Shown in pieces: positions 7,306 to 15,216 of a DNA stretch of 64,000 bases. Below the pieces are notes generated by a model, which searched no databases, was not told where the DNA came from, and saw nothing but the letters and a program-made list of their open reading frames with translations. The stretch's first letter is position 1; each line of letters opens with the position of its first letter. Both the position numbers and the translations under genes were made by a program. This DNA is from Chloroflexota bacterium (GTDB taxonomy: Bacteria > Chloroflexota > Anaerolineae > Anaerolineales > Villigracilaceae): assembly GCA_016234555.1 (NCBI GenBank), contig JACRBJ010000005.1, positions 62,001-126,000 on the forward strand. Reading direction: 5' to 3'.

Positions 7306-8217
7306 ATGCCACAGCAGGAGGTGTTCGCAAGCTCCAACGCGAACTGGTGGGATGGCGGACAAAAGGTCAAGGCAGGCGAGACCTTCCAGCCTCGCAAACT
7401 CAACACCCCCCTCGATAAACTGACCCGTCAAAAGGCTGGTCGGCGTTCGCTGACCAAGACCGAGCGCAAGCACGGACGTTACATCAAGGCGCGTCCCGCA
7501 GGTGACAACCTGACGGACATCGCCTTCGATGCCTCGTTCCGCGCCGCCGCGCCTTTCCAAAAACAGCGCACCGAGGAACGCAAGAAGCTGGCGTTCTCCA
7601 TCAAGAAGAGTGACTTGCAACGCAAGATCCGCGTAAAGCGAGTGGCGAATTTGGTTCTCTTCCTAGTGGACGCTTCGTGGTCGATGGCTGTCGCGGAACG
7701 CATGAACGCGACGAAGGGAGCGATCCTCTCGCTGTTGACGGATGCCTACCAAAGGCGTGACCGCGTCGGGCTGATCGTGTTTCAGAAAGATCGGGCTACG
7801 CTGGTGCTTTCCCCCACCAACTCAATTCAACTTGCACAACGCGCGCTGATGGACATCCCCGTCGGCGGGAAGACCCCGCTCTCGGCGGGACTGTTTATGG
7901 CGCATGACGTGCTGACTCACGAGAAGCACATCCACCCCGACGTGGAGCCACTGCTCATCGTGCTGACCGACGGCGCGGGCAACGTCTCCATTGGCACACT
8001 CCCGCCGCAGGAGGAAAGTTATAAATTCGCCGAACTGATCTCAGGCGAAAAGACCCGCGCCGTGGTCATCAACATGGAACACGCCGCCTTCGATCAGGGA
8101 CTCGCACAACAACTTGCCGACCACCTCAAAGCGCCATGTTATTCGTTGAGCGATTTGAAGGCAGAGAGTTTATACAACACGGTCAGGGATGAGATGGCGA
8201 AGCCGTCGAAAAAGTAA
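7306..8217 (+). CDS. Chelatase VWA-domain part (ChlD/BchD C-terminal half), expressed by frameshift
   Basis: This 303-codon frame encodes the C-terminal half of a ChlD/BchD subunit: a basic/polar linker with the usual FDASFRAAAPFQ-type segment, then a von Willebrand A domain (about residues 112-295) with the metal-binding motif DASWSM and a TDGAGN segment. The frame is open upstream of ATG 7306 back to the A9 run, and codons there encode an acidic linker of the sort that joins the AAA and VWA halves of ChlD. With no ribosome binding site at 7306, translation by -1 frameshift from the upstream gene is likely. Cobalt versus magnesium specificity cannot be read from sequence; no chlorophyll genes are in the window. 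Confidence 0.8.
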   Translation: MPQQEVFASSNANWWDGGQKVKAGETFQPRKLNTPLDKLTRQKAGRRSLTKTERKHGRYIKARPAGDNLTDIAFDASFRAAAPFQKQRTEERKKLAFSIKKSDLQRKIRVKRVANLVLFLVDASWSMAVAERMNATKGAILSLLTDAYQRRDRVGLIVFQKDRATLVLSPTNSIQLAQRALMDIPVGGKTPLSAGLFMAHDVLTHEKHIHPDVEPLLIVLTDGAGNVSIGTLPPQEESYKFAELISGEKTRAVVINMEHAAFDQGLAQQLADHLKAPCYSLSDLKAESLYNTVRDEMAKPSKK

Positions 8218-8245
8218 GCGGCGAACATTATCGGCTTCCCTTTTC

Positions 8246-9487
8246 ATGTTGTCAAAATCCAATTCCCTCTACTACAAATATCCGCGCCAGTATTGGCTGA
8301 TGATCGTCGGCATCGTCATCAGCACGGCGGGCGGAAGCATGATCTGGCCCTTCATGCTGATCTACGCCAGCAGCAAGCTGAACCTGCCCCTCAGCGCCGT
8401 GGCAACGCTCATCTCCATCAATGCCGGCACAGGACTCCTTGCTTCCTTCCTTGCCGGCTCCCTCGCGGACAAGATCGGGCGCAAGGTCGTGATGATCGTC
8501 AGCCTCGCTCTGGTCGGGCTTGCCTACTTCCTCATGATGCGCGCAGAGACCTACCCGCAATTCGCCGCGCTCATGGTCCTCATCGGCTTGTCGAACCCGC
8601 TTTATCAAGTTGGCGCAGACGCCATGCTTGCGGACATGATCCCCAGCGAAAAACGCACCGACGCCTACGCCATCAACCGAATTGCAAACAATGCCGCCTT
8701 CGGCTTCGGTCCAGCCATGGGCGGATTCCTCGCCGGCAGGGATTACAACCTAGCATTCATCGGCGCGGGTTCGGGCTTCGTCATCTACAGCCTTTTGCTG
8801 TTCTTCCTCGCGCGCGAAACCCTCGACAAAACCGTCAGCGGGGAAAAATCCATCCAATTGGCAGATCAGGTCCCAGTCGCGACGGGCTACCTGCGCGTCT
8901 TCCAGAATAAAGCCTACATGGCGTTTATCGCCCTTATGGCAGTCGGTCTCACCGCCCCCACCATGTTGTGGATTCTGATGCCCGTCTATGCCAAAACCAA
9001 CTTTGGCATTCCCGAAGCGATGTATGGCTGGATTCCCACCACAAACGCCATGATGTGCGTTTTCATCCAATACCCCGTCACATACATTACGCGGCGCTAC
9101 AACACCCTGCCCGTCATGGCGGCGGGCATGTTAATTTATGCGCTTGGCGTGGGCAGCGTGGCATTGATGACAGGCTTCTGGGGCTTCTGGCTCAGCATGG
9201 TCATCCTGACCTTTGGCGAGTTGACCATCGTGCCAACCGCCAGTAAATACGTGGCAGACATCGCACCCGCCGACATGCGCGGCAGGTACATGTCAATTTA
9301 CTGGTTCGGTTGGGGTCTCGCCCGCACCTGCGCCCCGCTCATTGGCGGATTCCTCAACGACAACCTTTTTCCGCAGGCGATTTGGATCGGGGGAATCACC
9401 ATCGGGCTGACCAGCACCGTTGGATTGATTCTGCTCAACAGCCTGACCAAAGCCCAAGCCGCGCTTCGCATCTCTGCTGACAGTTGA
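8246..9487 (+). CDS. MFS transporter
   Basis: The 413-aa protein has about 12 hydrophobic helices and the MFS signature between helices 2 and 3 (GSLADKIGRKVVM, about residues 81-93). This family comprises proton-coupled drug, sugar or metabolite permeases; no substrate can be assigned. It follows the chelatase VWA frame by 28 bases and may be co-transcribed, hinting at a metal- or tetrapyrrole-linked cargo, but this is inference. ATG 8246 was chosen because upstream in-frame residues are a basic shadow of the preceding gene. Confidence 0.85.
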   Translation: MLSKSNSLYYKYPRQYWLMIVGIVISTAGGSMIWPFMLIYASSKLNLPLSAVATLISINAGTGLLASFLAGSLADKIGRKVVMIVSLALVGLAYFLMMRAETYPQFAALMVLIGLSNPLYQVGADAMLADMIPSEKRTDAYAINRIANNAAFGFGPAMGGFLAGRDYNLAFIGAGSGFVIYSLLLFFLARETLDKTVSGEKSIQLADQVPVATGYLRVFQNKAYMAFIALMAVGLTAPTMLWILMPVYAKTNFGIPEAMYGWIPTTNAMMCVFIQYPVTYITRRYNTLPVMAAGMLIYALGVGSVALMTGFWGFWLSMVILTFGELTIVPTASKYVADIAPADMRGRYMSIYWFGWGLARTCAPLIGGFLNDNLFPQAIWIGGITIGLTSTVGLILLNSLTKAQAALRISADS

Positions 9488-9559
9488 CGCGAAGCGTGTT
9501 TCGAGGAGCTTTTGTCCAAAAAAGAAACCCATCATCAAAATCAGGGTTATTACTAAGCA

Positions 9560-9594
9560 TAGGATTTCGGGACGAATTCCGAAATCCTATTTTT
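9560..9594 (+). terminator. Terminator after MFS gene
   Basis: A 10-bp stem (9560-9569 with 9578-9587) is followed by ATTTTTAT. Confidence 0.85.
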
Positions 9595-9623
9595 ATCTCT
9601 CTACCATACATTTTGGAATTGGG

Positions 9624-9697
9624 ACGCTGAAAACGCTGATTTGCGCTGAGAAAACAAGAAAAAATCCGCGTTTTTCTGCGTTCATCTGCGTCCAAGT
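9624..9697. repeat. Imperfect inverted repeat of CGCTGA/TCTGCG type
   Basis: The intergenic stretch reads as an imperfect palindrome: a left half with three GCTGA units and a right half with CTGCG units, around a central AAAACAAG AAAAA segment. This has the look of a dispersed REP/MITE-like element in non-coding DNA. Only one copy was found in the window. Confidence 0.45.
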
Positions 9698-9740
9698 GGA
9701 TTTTGTAAGGTAGCGAAATTTTTATTAACTGGAGCAACGA

Positions 9741-11195
9741 ATGAACCTACCGAAGTTGATACAAGGCGGCATGGGCGTAGCCATCTCCGACTGGCGTCTG
9801 GCAAAAGCCGTTTCGCAATTGGGACAGTTGGGGGTTGTATCGGGAACGGGCATCAGCCGCGTGATGGCAAGCCGCCTGATGGACGGCGACTTGAGCGGAA
9901 ATGTCCGCCGCGCGCTTGCGAATTTTTCACTGCCCGAAATCGTGCATAATATCATCGACCGCTACTACACTCCCGGCGGAAAGTCAGCGGAAACGCCCTA
10001 CAAAACACCCGCGGCATACACACTCAAGCCGCCGCAATTCCTCGACCAGGTCACGGCTCTCGCCAACTTCGTGGAAGTCTATCTCGCAAAGGAGGGACAT
10101 AAAGGCATCGTCGGCATCAACCTGCTGGAAAAGGTGCAAATGCCCACCCTTGCCTCGCTCTACGGCGCAATGCTCGCCGGCGTGGACGTGGTGCTGATGG
10201 GCGCGGGAATCCCAACCCAGATCGCGGGCGTCCTCGACAAGCTGAGCAACCACGAACCCGTCTCGTACCGCGTGGACGTGCACGGCGCGAACAAGGATGA
10301 CGACCACCGCATCCACTTCGACCCGGAAGCAATCTTCCCCGGCATTGCAAAACTCGTCGGCAAACTCAAGCGTCCCAAATTTTTTCCCATCATTTCATCA
10401 GTCGTACTGGCGCAGGCGCTCATCAAACGCAGCGAAGGCAAAGTGGACGGCTTCGTCATCGAAGGTCCCACCGCGGGAGGGCACAACGCGCCGCCGCGCA
10501 ATGCGGGCAATTTCAACGAGAAGGGCGAACCCGTCTACGGCGAAAAAGACGCGGTTGATCTTGAGAAGATGAAGCTGTTGGGACTGCCTTTCTGGCTGGC
10601 GGGCGGCTACGGTCACCCGAAACAGGTGCAGGCGGCGCTGGATGCCGGCGCGGCGGGCGTGCAGGTCGGGACAGCTTTTTCGCTGTGCAACGAATCGGGC
10701 ATGAGGGACGACCTGAAAAAGAGCCTGCTCCGTAAAGTGCTGGACGAAGCAGCGGAGGTCTTCACCAGCCCGTTCACTTCGCCGACCGGCTTCCCCTTCA
10801 AAGTGGCTCAGTTGGAAGGCACGCTCTCGGAAAAGGAGCTCTACGAAAAGCGCCCGCGAATCTGCGACCTCGGATTCCTGCGCATCCTTTACAAGCGGGA
10901 GGACGGCTCCGTCGGCTACCGCTGCGCCTCCGAACCCGTGGATATGTTTGTCAAAAAAGGCGGTGACATCGAAGACACCGTCAACCGCTCGTGCCTGTGC
11001 AACAACCTGACCGCCACCGCCGGCTTCCCACAAGTCCGCAAGGATGGTTACGTGGAGCAGCCGGTCATCACCTCCGGCGACGACCTGGTAACGGTCGGTC
11101 AGTTCATCAGGGAAGGCAAAACCAGCTACTCCGCCGAAGACGTGATCTCATACCTGCTTGGACCCTTCCTGAAGCCAGACCTTTCAATCGGTTAA
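9741..11195 (+). CDS. Nitronate monooxygenase family flavoprotein
   Basis: The 484-aa protein belongs to the nitronate monooxygenase (2-nitropropane dioxygenase) family, FMN-dependent TIM-barrel enzymes that oxidise alkyl nitronates. Family marks are IQGGMGVAIS at the N-terminus, EGPTAGGHN (about residues 240-248), the FWLAGGYGHP strand and GAAGVQVGTAFSLC with the FMN phosphate site. It is longer than the typical 310-360 residues, with an extra C-terminal region containing several Cys (about 420-440). ATG 9741 has a GGAG site. It is preceded by a terminator and so is transcribed alone. Confidence 0.85.
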   Translation: MNLPKLIQGGMGVAISDWRLAKAVSQLGQLGVVSGTGISRVMASRLMDGDLSGNVRRALANFSLPEIVHNIIDRYYTPGGKSAETPYKTPAAYTLKPPQFLDQVTALANFVEVYLAKEGHKGIVGINLLEKVQMPTLASLYGAMLAGVDVVLMGAGIPTQIAGVLDKLSNHEPVSYRVDVHGANKDDDHRIHFDPEAIFPGIAKLVGKLKRPKFFPIISSVVLAQALIKRSEGKVDGFVIEGPTAGGHNAPPRNAGNFNEKGEPVYGEKDAVDLEKMKLLGLPFWLAGGYGHPKQVQAALDAGAAGVQVGTAFSLCNESGMRDDLKKSLLRKVLDEAAEVFTSPFTSPTGFPFKVAQLEGTLSEKELYEKRPRICDLGFLRILYKREDGSVGYRCASEPVDMFVKKGGDIEDTVNRSCLCNNLTATAGFPQVRKDGYVEQPVITSGDDLVTVGQFIREGKTSYSAEDVISYLLGPFLKPDLSIG

Positions 11196-11219
11196 GAGTT
11201 TCCCCCTGTTCCCAAAAAG

Positions 11220-11260
11220 ACCGGCGCCATCCATTAAAATGGGTTGAGCTGGTTTTTTTT
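11220..11260 (+). terminator. Probable terminator after nitronate monooxygenase
   Basis: A short stem (11220-11225 with 11248-11253, containing one wobble pair) precedes a run of nine T. The stem is imperfect. Confidence 0.5.
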
Positions 11261-11327
11261 TATGCTCCACACACGATGAAGGTGAATGGGTATGCGGTAG
11301 ACTATACAACGCTTAAGGGCCTTGATC

Positions 11328-12407
11328 ATGCTGGCGCTCATGGGAATCCTGATCGGCAAAGTGATTCGTTCGAAAGCGATACAACTGCCGCTGGAATTCG
11401 TAATCCCCATCAGCGTGCCCACGGTAATGCCTGCGGTCACCTTTGAACCGGCAGCGCCGCCCCCCATTTCACGCACCCGCATCCTCTTCACAGGGGACAT
11501 TACCCTCGGTCGCTGTGTCGCCGAGCGGACGATCATCGCAGGCGGGCAAACAGGCAATTTCAACCATCCCTTTGAATTCGTCGCGGAGGAGTTGCGCGCC
11601 GCGGACCTCACCGTCGGCAGTTTCGACGGATCGCTCTCGGACGAAGCCGCGCCCATGCCCTGTCCCGAAGGCATGAACCTGATCGGTCCCACGCGCCTGG
11701 TCGGGGGATTGCAGTTCGCGGGCTTCGACGTCCTCACCGCCGCCACCAACCACATCAAGGATTGCGGGGAGAAGGGGTTTAGATGTGACAACAAGTCGTT
11801 TTTGGACACCATCCTTACACTCAGGGCAGCGGACATCCAGCCGACGGGGGTCGGAAATACATTAGCCGAATCACGCGCGCCTGTCATCCTGGAGCGGAAC
11901 GGAGTCCGCTTTGCGTTTTTGGGGATCAACAATATAAACGACAGGGTCTGGGCTTCGGATAATGCCCCCGGCACGGCTCCCCTCTCGGAGGCGCACATCG
12001 AAATCATCAAAGGGGAAATCGCCTCCGCTAAACAAATCGCGGACGTGGTGATCGTCATGCCGCATTGGGGCGTGGAATACAGCGCCGGTCCGCAGGAAGA
12101 CCAGCAGCGTTGGGCGCGGGAATTCATCGACGCCGGCGCGTCGCTTGTCATCGGTAATCACCCGCACATCATCCATCCGATGGAGATGTATTCGGACAGA
12201 CTGATATTCTATTCGCTAGGAAATTTCGTCTTCGACCAGGGACAGGATTTCCAGCGCGAAGGCATCGTGGTGGAGGTGAACTTCATCGGTGCGGAGATCG
12301 AAAGCTGGCAGCTGCATCCCGCAAAGATCGATTACTTCACCCACCAGGCAAACTGGGCGCAAGGCGCGGAGGCTGAAATCATTCTGGCGAGGGCAACGGG
12401 GAAATGA
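11328..12407 (+). CDS. CapA/PgsA-family poly-gamma-glutamate synthesis-type metallophosphatase
   Basis: The 359-aa protein has one N-terminal hydrophobic anchor (about 1-30) and then a CapA domain: ILFTGDITLGR at the start, FDVLTAATNHIKD, VIVMPHWGVEYS, VIGNHPHIIHPME and YSLGNFVFDQ. These His, Asp and Asn residues form the calcineurin-like metal site. CapA proteins act in capsule or poly-gamma-glutamate synthesis; here no other capsule gene is adjacent, so the role is open. An AAGGG ribosome binding site precedes ATG 11328. Confidence 0.85.
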   Translation: MLALMGILIGKVIRSKAIQLPLEFVIPISVPTVMPAVTFEPAAPPPISRTRILFTGDITLGRCVAERTIIAGGQTGNFNHPFEFVAEELRAADLTVGSFDGSLSDEAAPMPCPEGMNLIGPTRLVGGLQFAGFDVLTAATNHIKDCGEKGFRCDNKSFLDTILTLRAADIQPTGVGNTLAESRAPVILERNGVRFAFLGINNINDRVWASDNAPGTAPLSEAHIEIIKGEIASAKQIADVVIVMPHWGVEYSAGPQEDQQRWAREFIDAGASLVIGNHPHIIHPMEMYSDRLIFYSLGNFVFDQGQDFQREGIVVEVNFIGAEIESWQLHPAKIDYFTHQANWAQGAEAEIILARATGK

Positions 12408-12420
12408 GCGGCTTTCGCGA

Positions 12421-12449
12421 TTGTGGAATGCGGGCGGCGATTGTATAAT
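12421..12449 (+). promoter_or_regulatory. Sigma-70-like promoter for glycosyltransferase gene
   Basis: TTGTGG at 12421-12426 and a perfect TATAAT at 12444-12449 are separated by 17 bases, 54 bases before the start codon. The same TTGTGG-17-TATAAT arrangement recurs at 22893. Confidence 0.6.
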
Positions 12450-12503
12450 CCCATCACTTGTTACAAAATGGCGGTCTGGATATTCTCGTTACGCGAGGAA
12501 CTT

Positions 12504-14042
12504 ATGCAAAAGATCAATCGATCCATCCCCTCCGTTACCCTGGCGATCATCATCGGCGCGGTGATCAAATTCGCCCTGCACCTGTACATGGCGCCCGGTT
12601 ATAGCTTCTTCGGCGACGAACTCTACACCATTGCCCTGAGCAAACACCTGGCGTTCGGCTATGTGGACCTGCCGCCGCTGATCCCCGCGCTGGTGGCGCT
12701 CAGCCGCGTCCTGTTGGGTGAATCGCTGCTGGCATACCGCATCGTTCCGGCGCTGGCTGGGTCGGTCACGCTGGTCTTCGTATGCCTGATCACAAGGGAG
12801 TTCGGCGGTAAAACTTTCGCCGTTGCGCTAAGCGCCCTGGGATTCATCGTCACCCCCATCTGGCTCAGCGTGGATTCCATCTTTTGCTACGACGGCATCG
12901 ACCAGATGGTCCTGGCTGGCTTCCTGTACGTGCTTGTTCGATTTCTGCGCACGGGGAACCGCAAACTGTGGCTTCTTTTGGGCGTGATCGCGGGCGTCGC
13001 CTGCAACACCAAGATGACCCTCCCATTTCTCGCGCCGGGCTTCCTGATCGCGCTTCTGGTCTCAAAATACCGCAAGGATTTGTTGACCCCCTTTCCCTGG
13101 TTGGGGGTGGCGATTTGCCTGCTGATGCTCGCGCCGTACCTGCTCTGGCAATCCGCCAACGACTTCCCCACGCTCGAATATTGGACCACCTATGGCACGG
13201 CGCGCGTGTATCAGGCGTCCCCGGCGCAATACCTCATAAATGTTCTGGTCTACATGAATCCGTTCCTCCTGCCCTTGTGGATGATGGGGCTGTATCGCAT
13301 TTTTCGCCGCATGGACGGCGTCAATTACGGTTTTCTGGGATTGCTGTTCCTGGTCACGCTGGGATTGATGTTCGTCCTGCATGCCTCCGCGCGGATGCTT
13401 GCGGAGCTTTTCATACCGCTGCTCGCGGCTGGCGCGGTGTTTGTGGAGGAGTTATCCAGCGGTTTGCGCTGGGAAAAGGGGATGAAAGCCGCCATGGCAG
13501 CTTATATCCTTGTTGTGGGAATTTATACAATCCCCGCCAGCCTGCCGGTGCTCACGCCAACCCAATTGAAAACCTATACCAAAAACTTCATGCCCTTCCC
13601 CTTGATCGTGAAGGAATTCAACGGCATGAGTTTCTCCACGTCGCCTGTTCTCGCAGGACGGCTGGGGTGGGAGGAACTGACGCGGGACGTTGCCGTGGTA
13701 TATGAAGATTTACCCGCGGAGGATCGCGCAGTGGCGGGCATCTACGCGGACAGCTACATGCCCGCCGGCGCAATCGACCAGTTGGGACCTCGATACGGTC
13801 TCCCCCATGCTGTGAGCGGACACCTGACCTATTACCTCTGGGGACCGGGATATTCCTGGGAGGTGATGATACTCATCACCGGCAGAACCAACAATACGGC
13901 TGTATTTTTTGACAAGTGCGAACTCAAGACAGTTTCCAAACGCGGAGAGGACGCGATGGGCGGCGACCTTTATATCCACGTATGCAGAAAGCCCAAAGTT
14001 TCCCCCGCTGTGATATGGTCCAGCATGGAGTCATACCGTTAG
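12504..14042 (+). CDS. GT39/PMT-type membrane glycosyltransferase
   Basis: The 512-aa protein has multiple hydrophobic spans and a first extracytoplasmic loop with SFFGDELYT (about residues 35-43), the Asp-Glu pair typical of GT39/ArnT/PMT enzymes that move sugars from polyprenyl phosphate to lipids or proteins. The helix content and VDLPPLIPAL segment after the acid pair also fit. The start at 12504 has a GAGGAA site and lies 55 bases after a TATAAT box. Upstream Met codons in frame precede the promoter and are rejected. Acceptor unknown. Confidence 0.85.
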   Translation: MQKINRSIPSVTLAIIIGAVIKFALHLYMAPGYSFFGDELYTIALSKHLAFGYVDLPPLIPALVALSRVLLGESLLAYRIVPALAGSVTLVFVCLITREFGGKTFAVALSALGFIVTPIWLSVDSIFCYDGIDQMVLAGFLYVLVRFLRTGNRKLWLLLGVIAGVACNTKMTLPFLAPGFLIALLVSKYRKDLLTPFPWLGVAICLLMLAPYLLWQSANDFPTLEYWTTYGTARVYQASPAQYLINVLVYMNPFLLPLWMMGLYRIFRRMDGVNYGFLGLLFLVTLGLMFVLHASARMLAELFIPLLAAGAVFVEELSSGLRWEKGMKAAMAAYILVVGIYTIPASLPVLTPTQLKTYTKNFMPFPLIVKEFNGMSFSTSPVLAGRLGWEELTRDVAVVYEDLPAEDRAVAGIYADSYMPAGAIDQLGPRYGLPHAVSGHLTYYLWGPGYSWEVMILITGRTNNTAVFFDKCELKTVSKRGEDAMGGDLYIHVCRKPKVSPAVIWSSMESYR

Positions 14043-14068
14043 ACCCGTCCAATGCAACTGAACAAAAG

Positions 14069-14104
14069 ACGGTTCTGAACTTCAACATTCAGAACCGTTT
14101 TTTT
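14069..14104. terminator. Bidirectional terminator between convergent genes
   Basis: An 11-bp stem (14069-14079 with 14088-14098) followed by seven T on the plus strand; it serves the glycosyltransferase and, on the other strand, the DUF1697 fragment. Confidence 0.9.
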
Positions 14105-14117
14105 GTTACAGAAAATT

Positions 14118-14288
14118 TTATTCGAGATCAACGTCAATCGTCATATTGGTATTCCCCACTCTTGCCTCGAAGATAAAGGTTTCCATATCCGCAAAGCCAG
14201 GTGACTCGAAAATCTGGCGCAGGGCGTCCATTTTGACGGTATGTCCGCCGACGTTGGTGGCGCGGAGGAAGGCGATGTATTTTGACAT
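14118..14288 (-). pseudogene. DUF1697 N-terminal fragment
   Basis: The 56-residue frame begins MSKYIAFLRATNVGGHTVKM and continues with DALRQIFESPGFADMETFIF, a clear match to the first third of DUF1697 proteins, which are normally near 180 residues. The matching segment stops at about residue 43 and the last 13 residues (to TAA at 14118) do not follow the family pattern. It is most likely a truncated remnant, though a short expressed protein cannot be excluded. Confidence 0.7.
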
Positions 14289-14475
14289 GGTTTAAACCTT
14301 ATAACGTCTTATCTACATAATCCCGCAAGGATTCTGTGGCTTGCTCCTGCGCTTTGGCCAGCCTCAGCTTATTCCGCATTTCTACGGTTGGAGATCAACC
14401 ATCATCGCAAATGGTTCTTCCCCTTCTTGTATGCTTGGCGCAAGGGGTCAGATTTGAGGGAGTGACTTCTTTCTT
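14289..14475. other. Intergenic remnant region
   Basis: No convincing gene is present. A 26-codon minus-strand frame (14299-14379) encodes a charged helical peptide ending in SLRDYVDKTL and may be the tail of a lost gene. The rest is unassigned. Confidence 0.4.
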
Positions 14476-14888
14476 CTACTTGGGAATCCTGTTGCTATAC
14501 CGAATTCTCCAGTCATTGATCTTCTTTTGATAGCGGGAGGTGACTTTATCTGCAAGCAACCCAATCAACATAAACACGACAGCGGTTAAACATAATTCGC
14601 CCATAATTGGGTTAACCAACCTTTCGACAGGCTTCACAAAACTTGAAAGAAAGGCGAGAAACATAATGGCTGCAAAGACAGTCATACCCGCATAATAAAA
14701 TACATACTCAACCCTAGCACGAAGTGAACACCTATCACAGACAGGGACATTTCCATATTCCTCAGAGGTTATTTTTGCCGCTTGCGACTGATCCGTTCAA
14801 CCTGACTGAACGAGAAATTCATGGTTTTTGTCGGTGGACGTGACTGGCAAATGGCGCAGGGAGTATAGGGCAGTTCTTCTTGGTACAT
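14476..14888 (-). pseudogene. Zinc-ribbon plus two-helix membrane protein, split by a frameshift
   Basis: A 39-codon frame from ATG 14888, with an AAGGAAGG ribosome binding site, encodes a CAIC zinc-knuckle half and then stops at 14769. Adding one base to the A5 run just before that stop joins it to a second open frame that supplies a matching CDRC half, two hydrophobic spans (about residues 65-82 and 92-110) and a basic tail ending at 14476. Together they make a coherent protein of about 137 residues: zinc ribbon followed by two membrane helices. Either a recent 1-base deletion, a sequencing error in the homopolymer, or slippage explains it. Family not recognised. Confidence 0.65.
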
Positions 14889-14966
14889 GTTTACCTTCCT
14901 TCTTTTCAAATTCAACTTTCCTGAAATTATATTATAAGAATACAAGGTGTTTCGCAAAGATGACCA

Positions 14967-15106
14967 TCACCTTTGCTCCACAATCCTGATCTCTTCCTCG
15001 CTTAGCCCATACAACTCGTAGACGAGACGGTCAACCTGCTCACACACAGCGACCGCGCGGATTTGGCATCGTTGAATTTTTCTGCTTCTTTTTTAGTGTA
15101 ATTCAT
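14967..15106 (-). pseudogene. C-terminal remnant of an N6-adenine methyltransferase/restriction-modification enzyme
   Basis: Reading to the TGA at 14967, the frame gives VDRLVYELYGLSEEEIRIVE, the highly characteristic last residues of Eco57I-type and related restriction-modification DNA methyltransferases. The upstream part is in another frame and soon loses similarity. Only about 25-45 codons survive, so this is a gene scar. Confidence 0.6.
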
Positions 15107-15154
15107 ATGGATTCTCCCCTTGATTGGGCTTTGCGCGATAGTGTTATTTTACAA

Positions 15155-15189
15155 CAAAAAACCTCCAAGCTCATTCGCTCGGAGGTTTC
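15155..15189 (-). terminator. Terminator after pnp
   Basis: Stem 15158-15166 with 15180-15188 plus an inner GAGC/GCTC pairing, with a T6 run on the minus strand. Confidence 0.85.
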
Positions 15190-15216
15190 AACTCATTACT
15201 CGTTACTGGTCACTAA

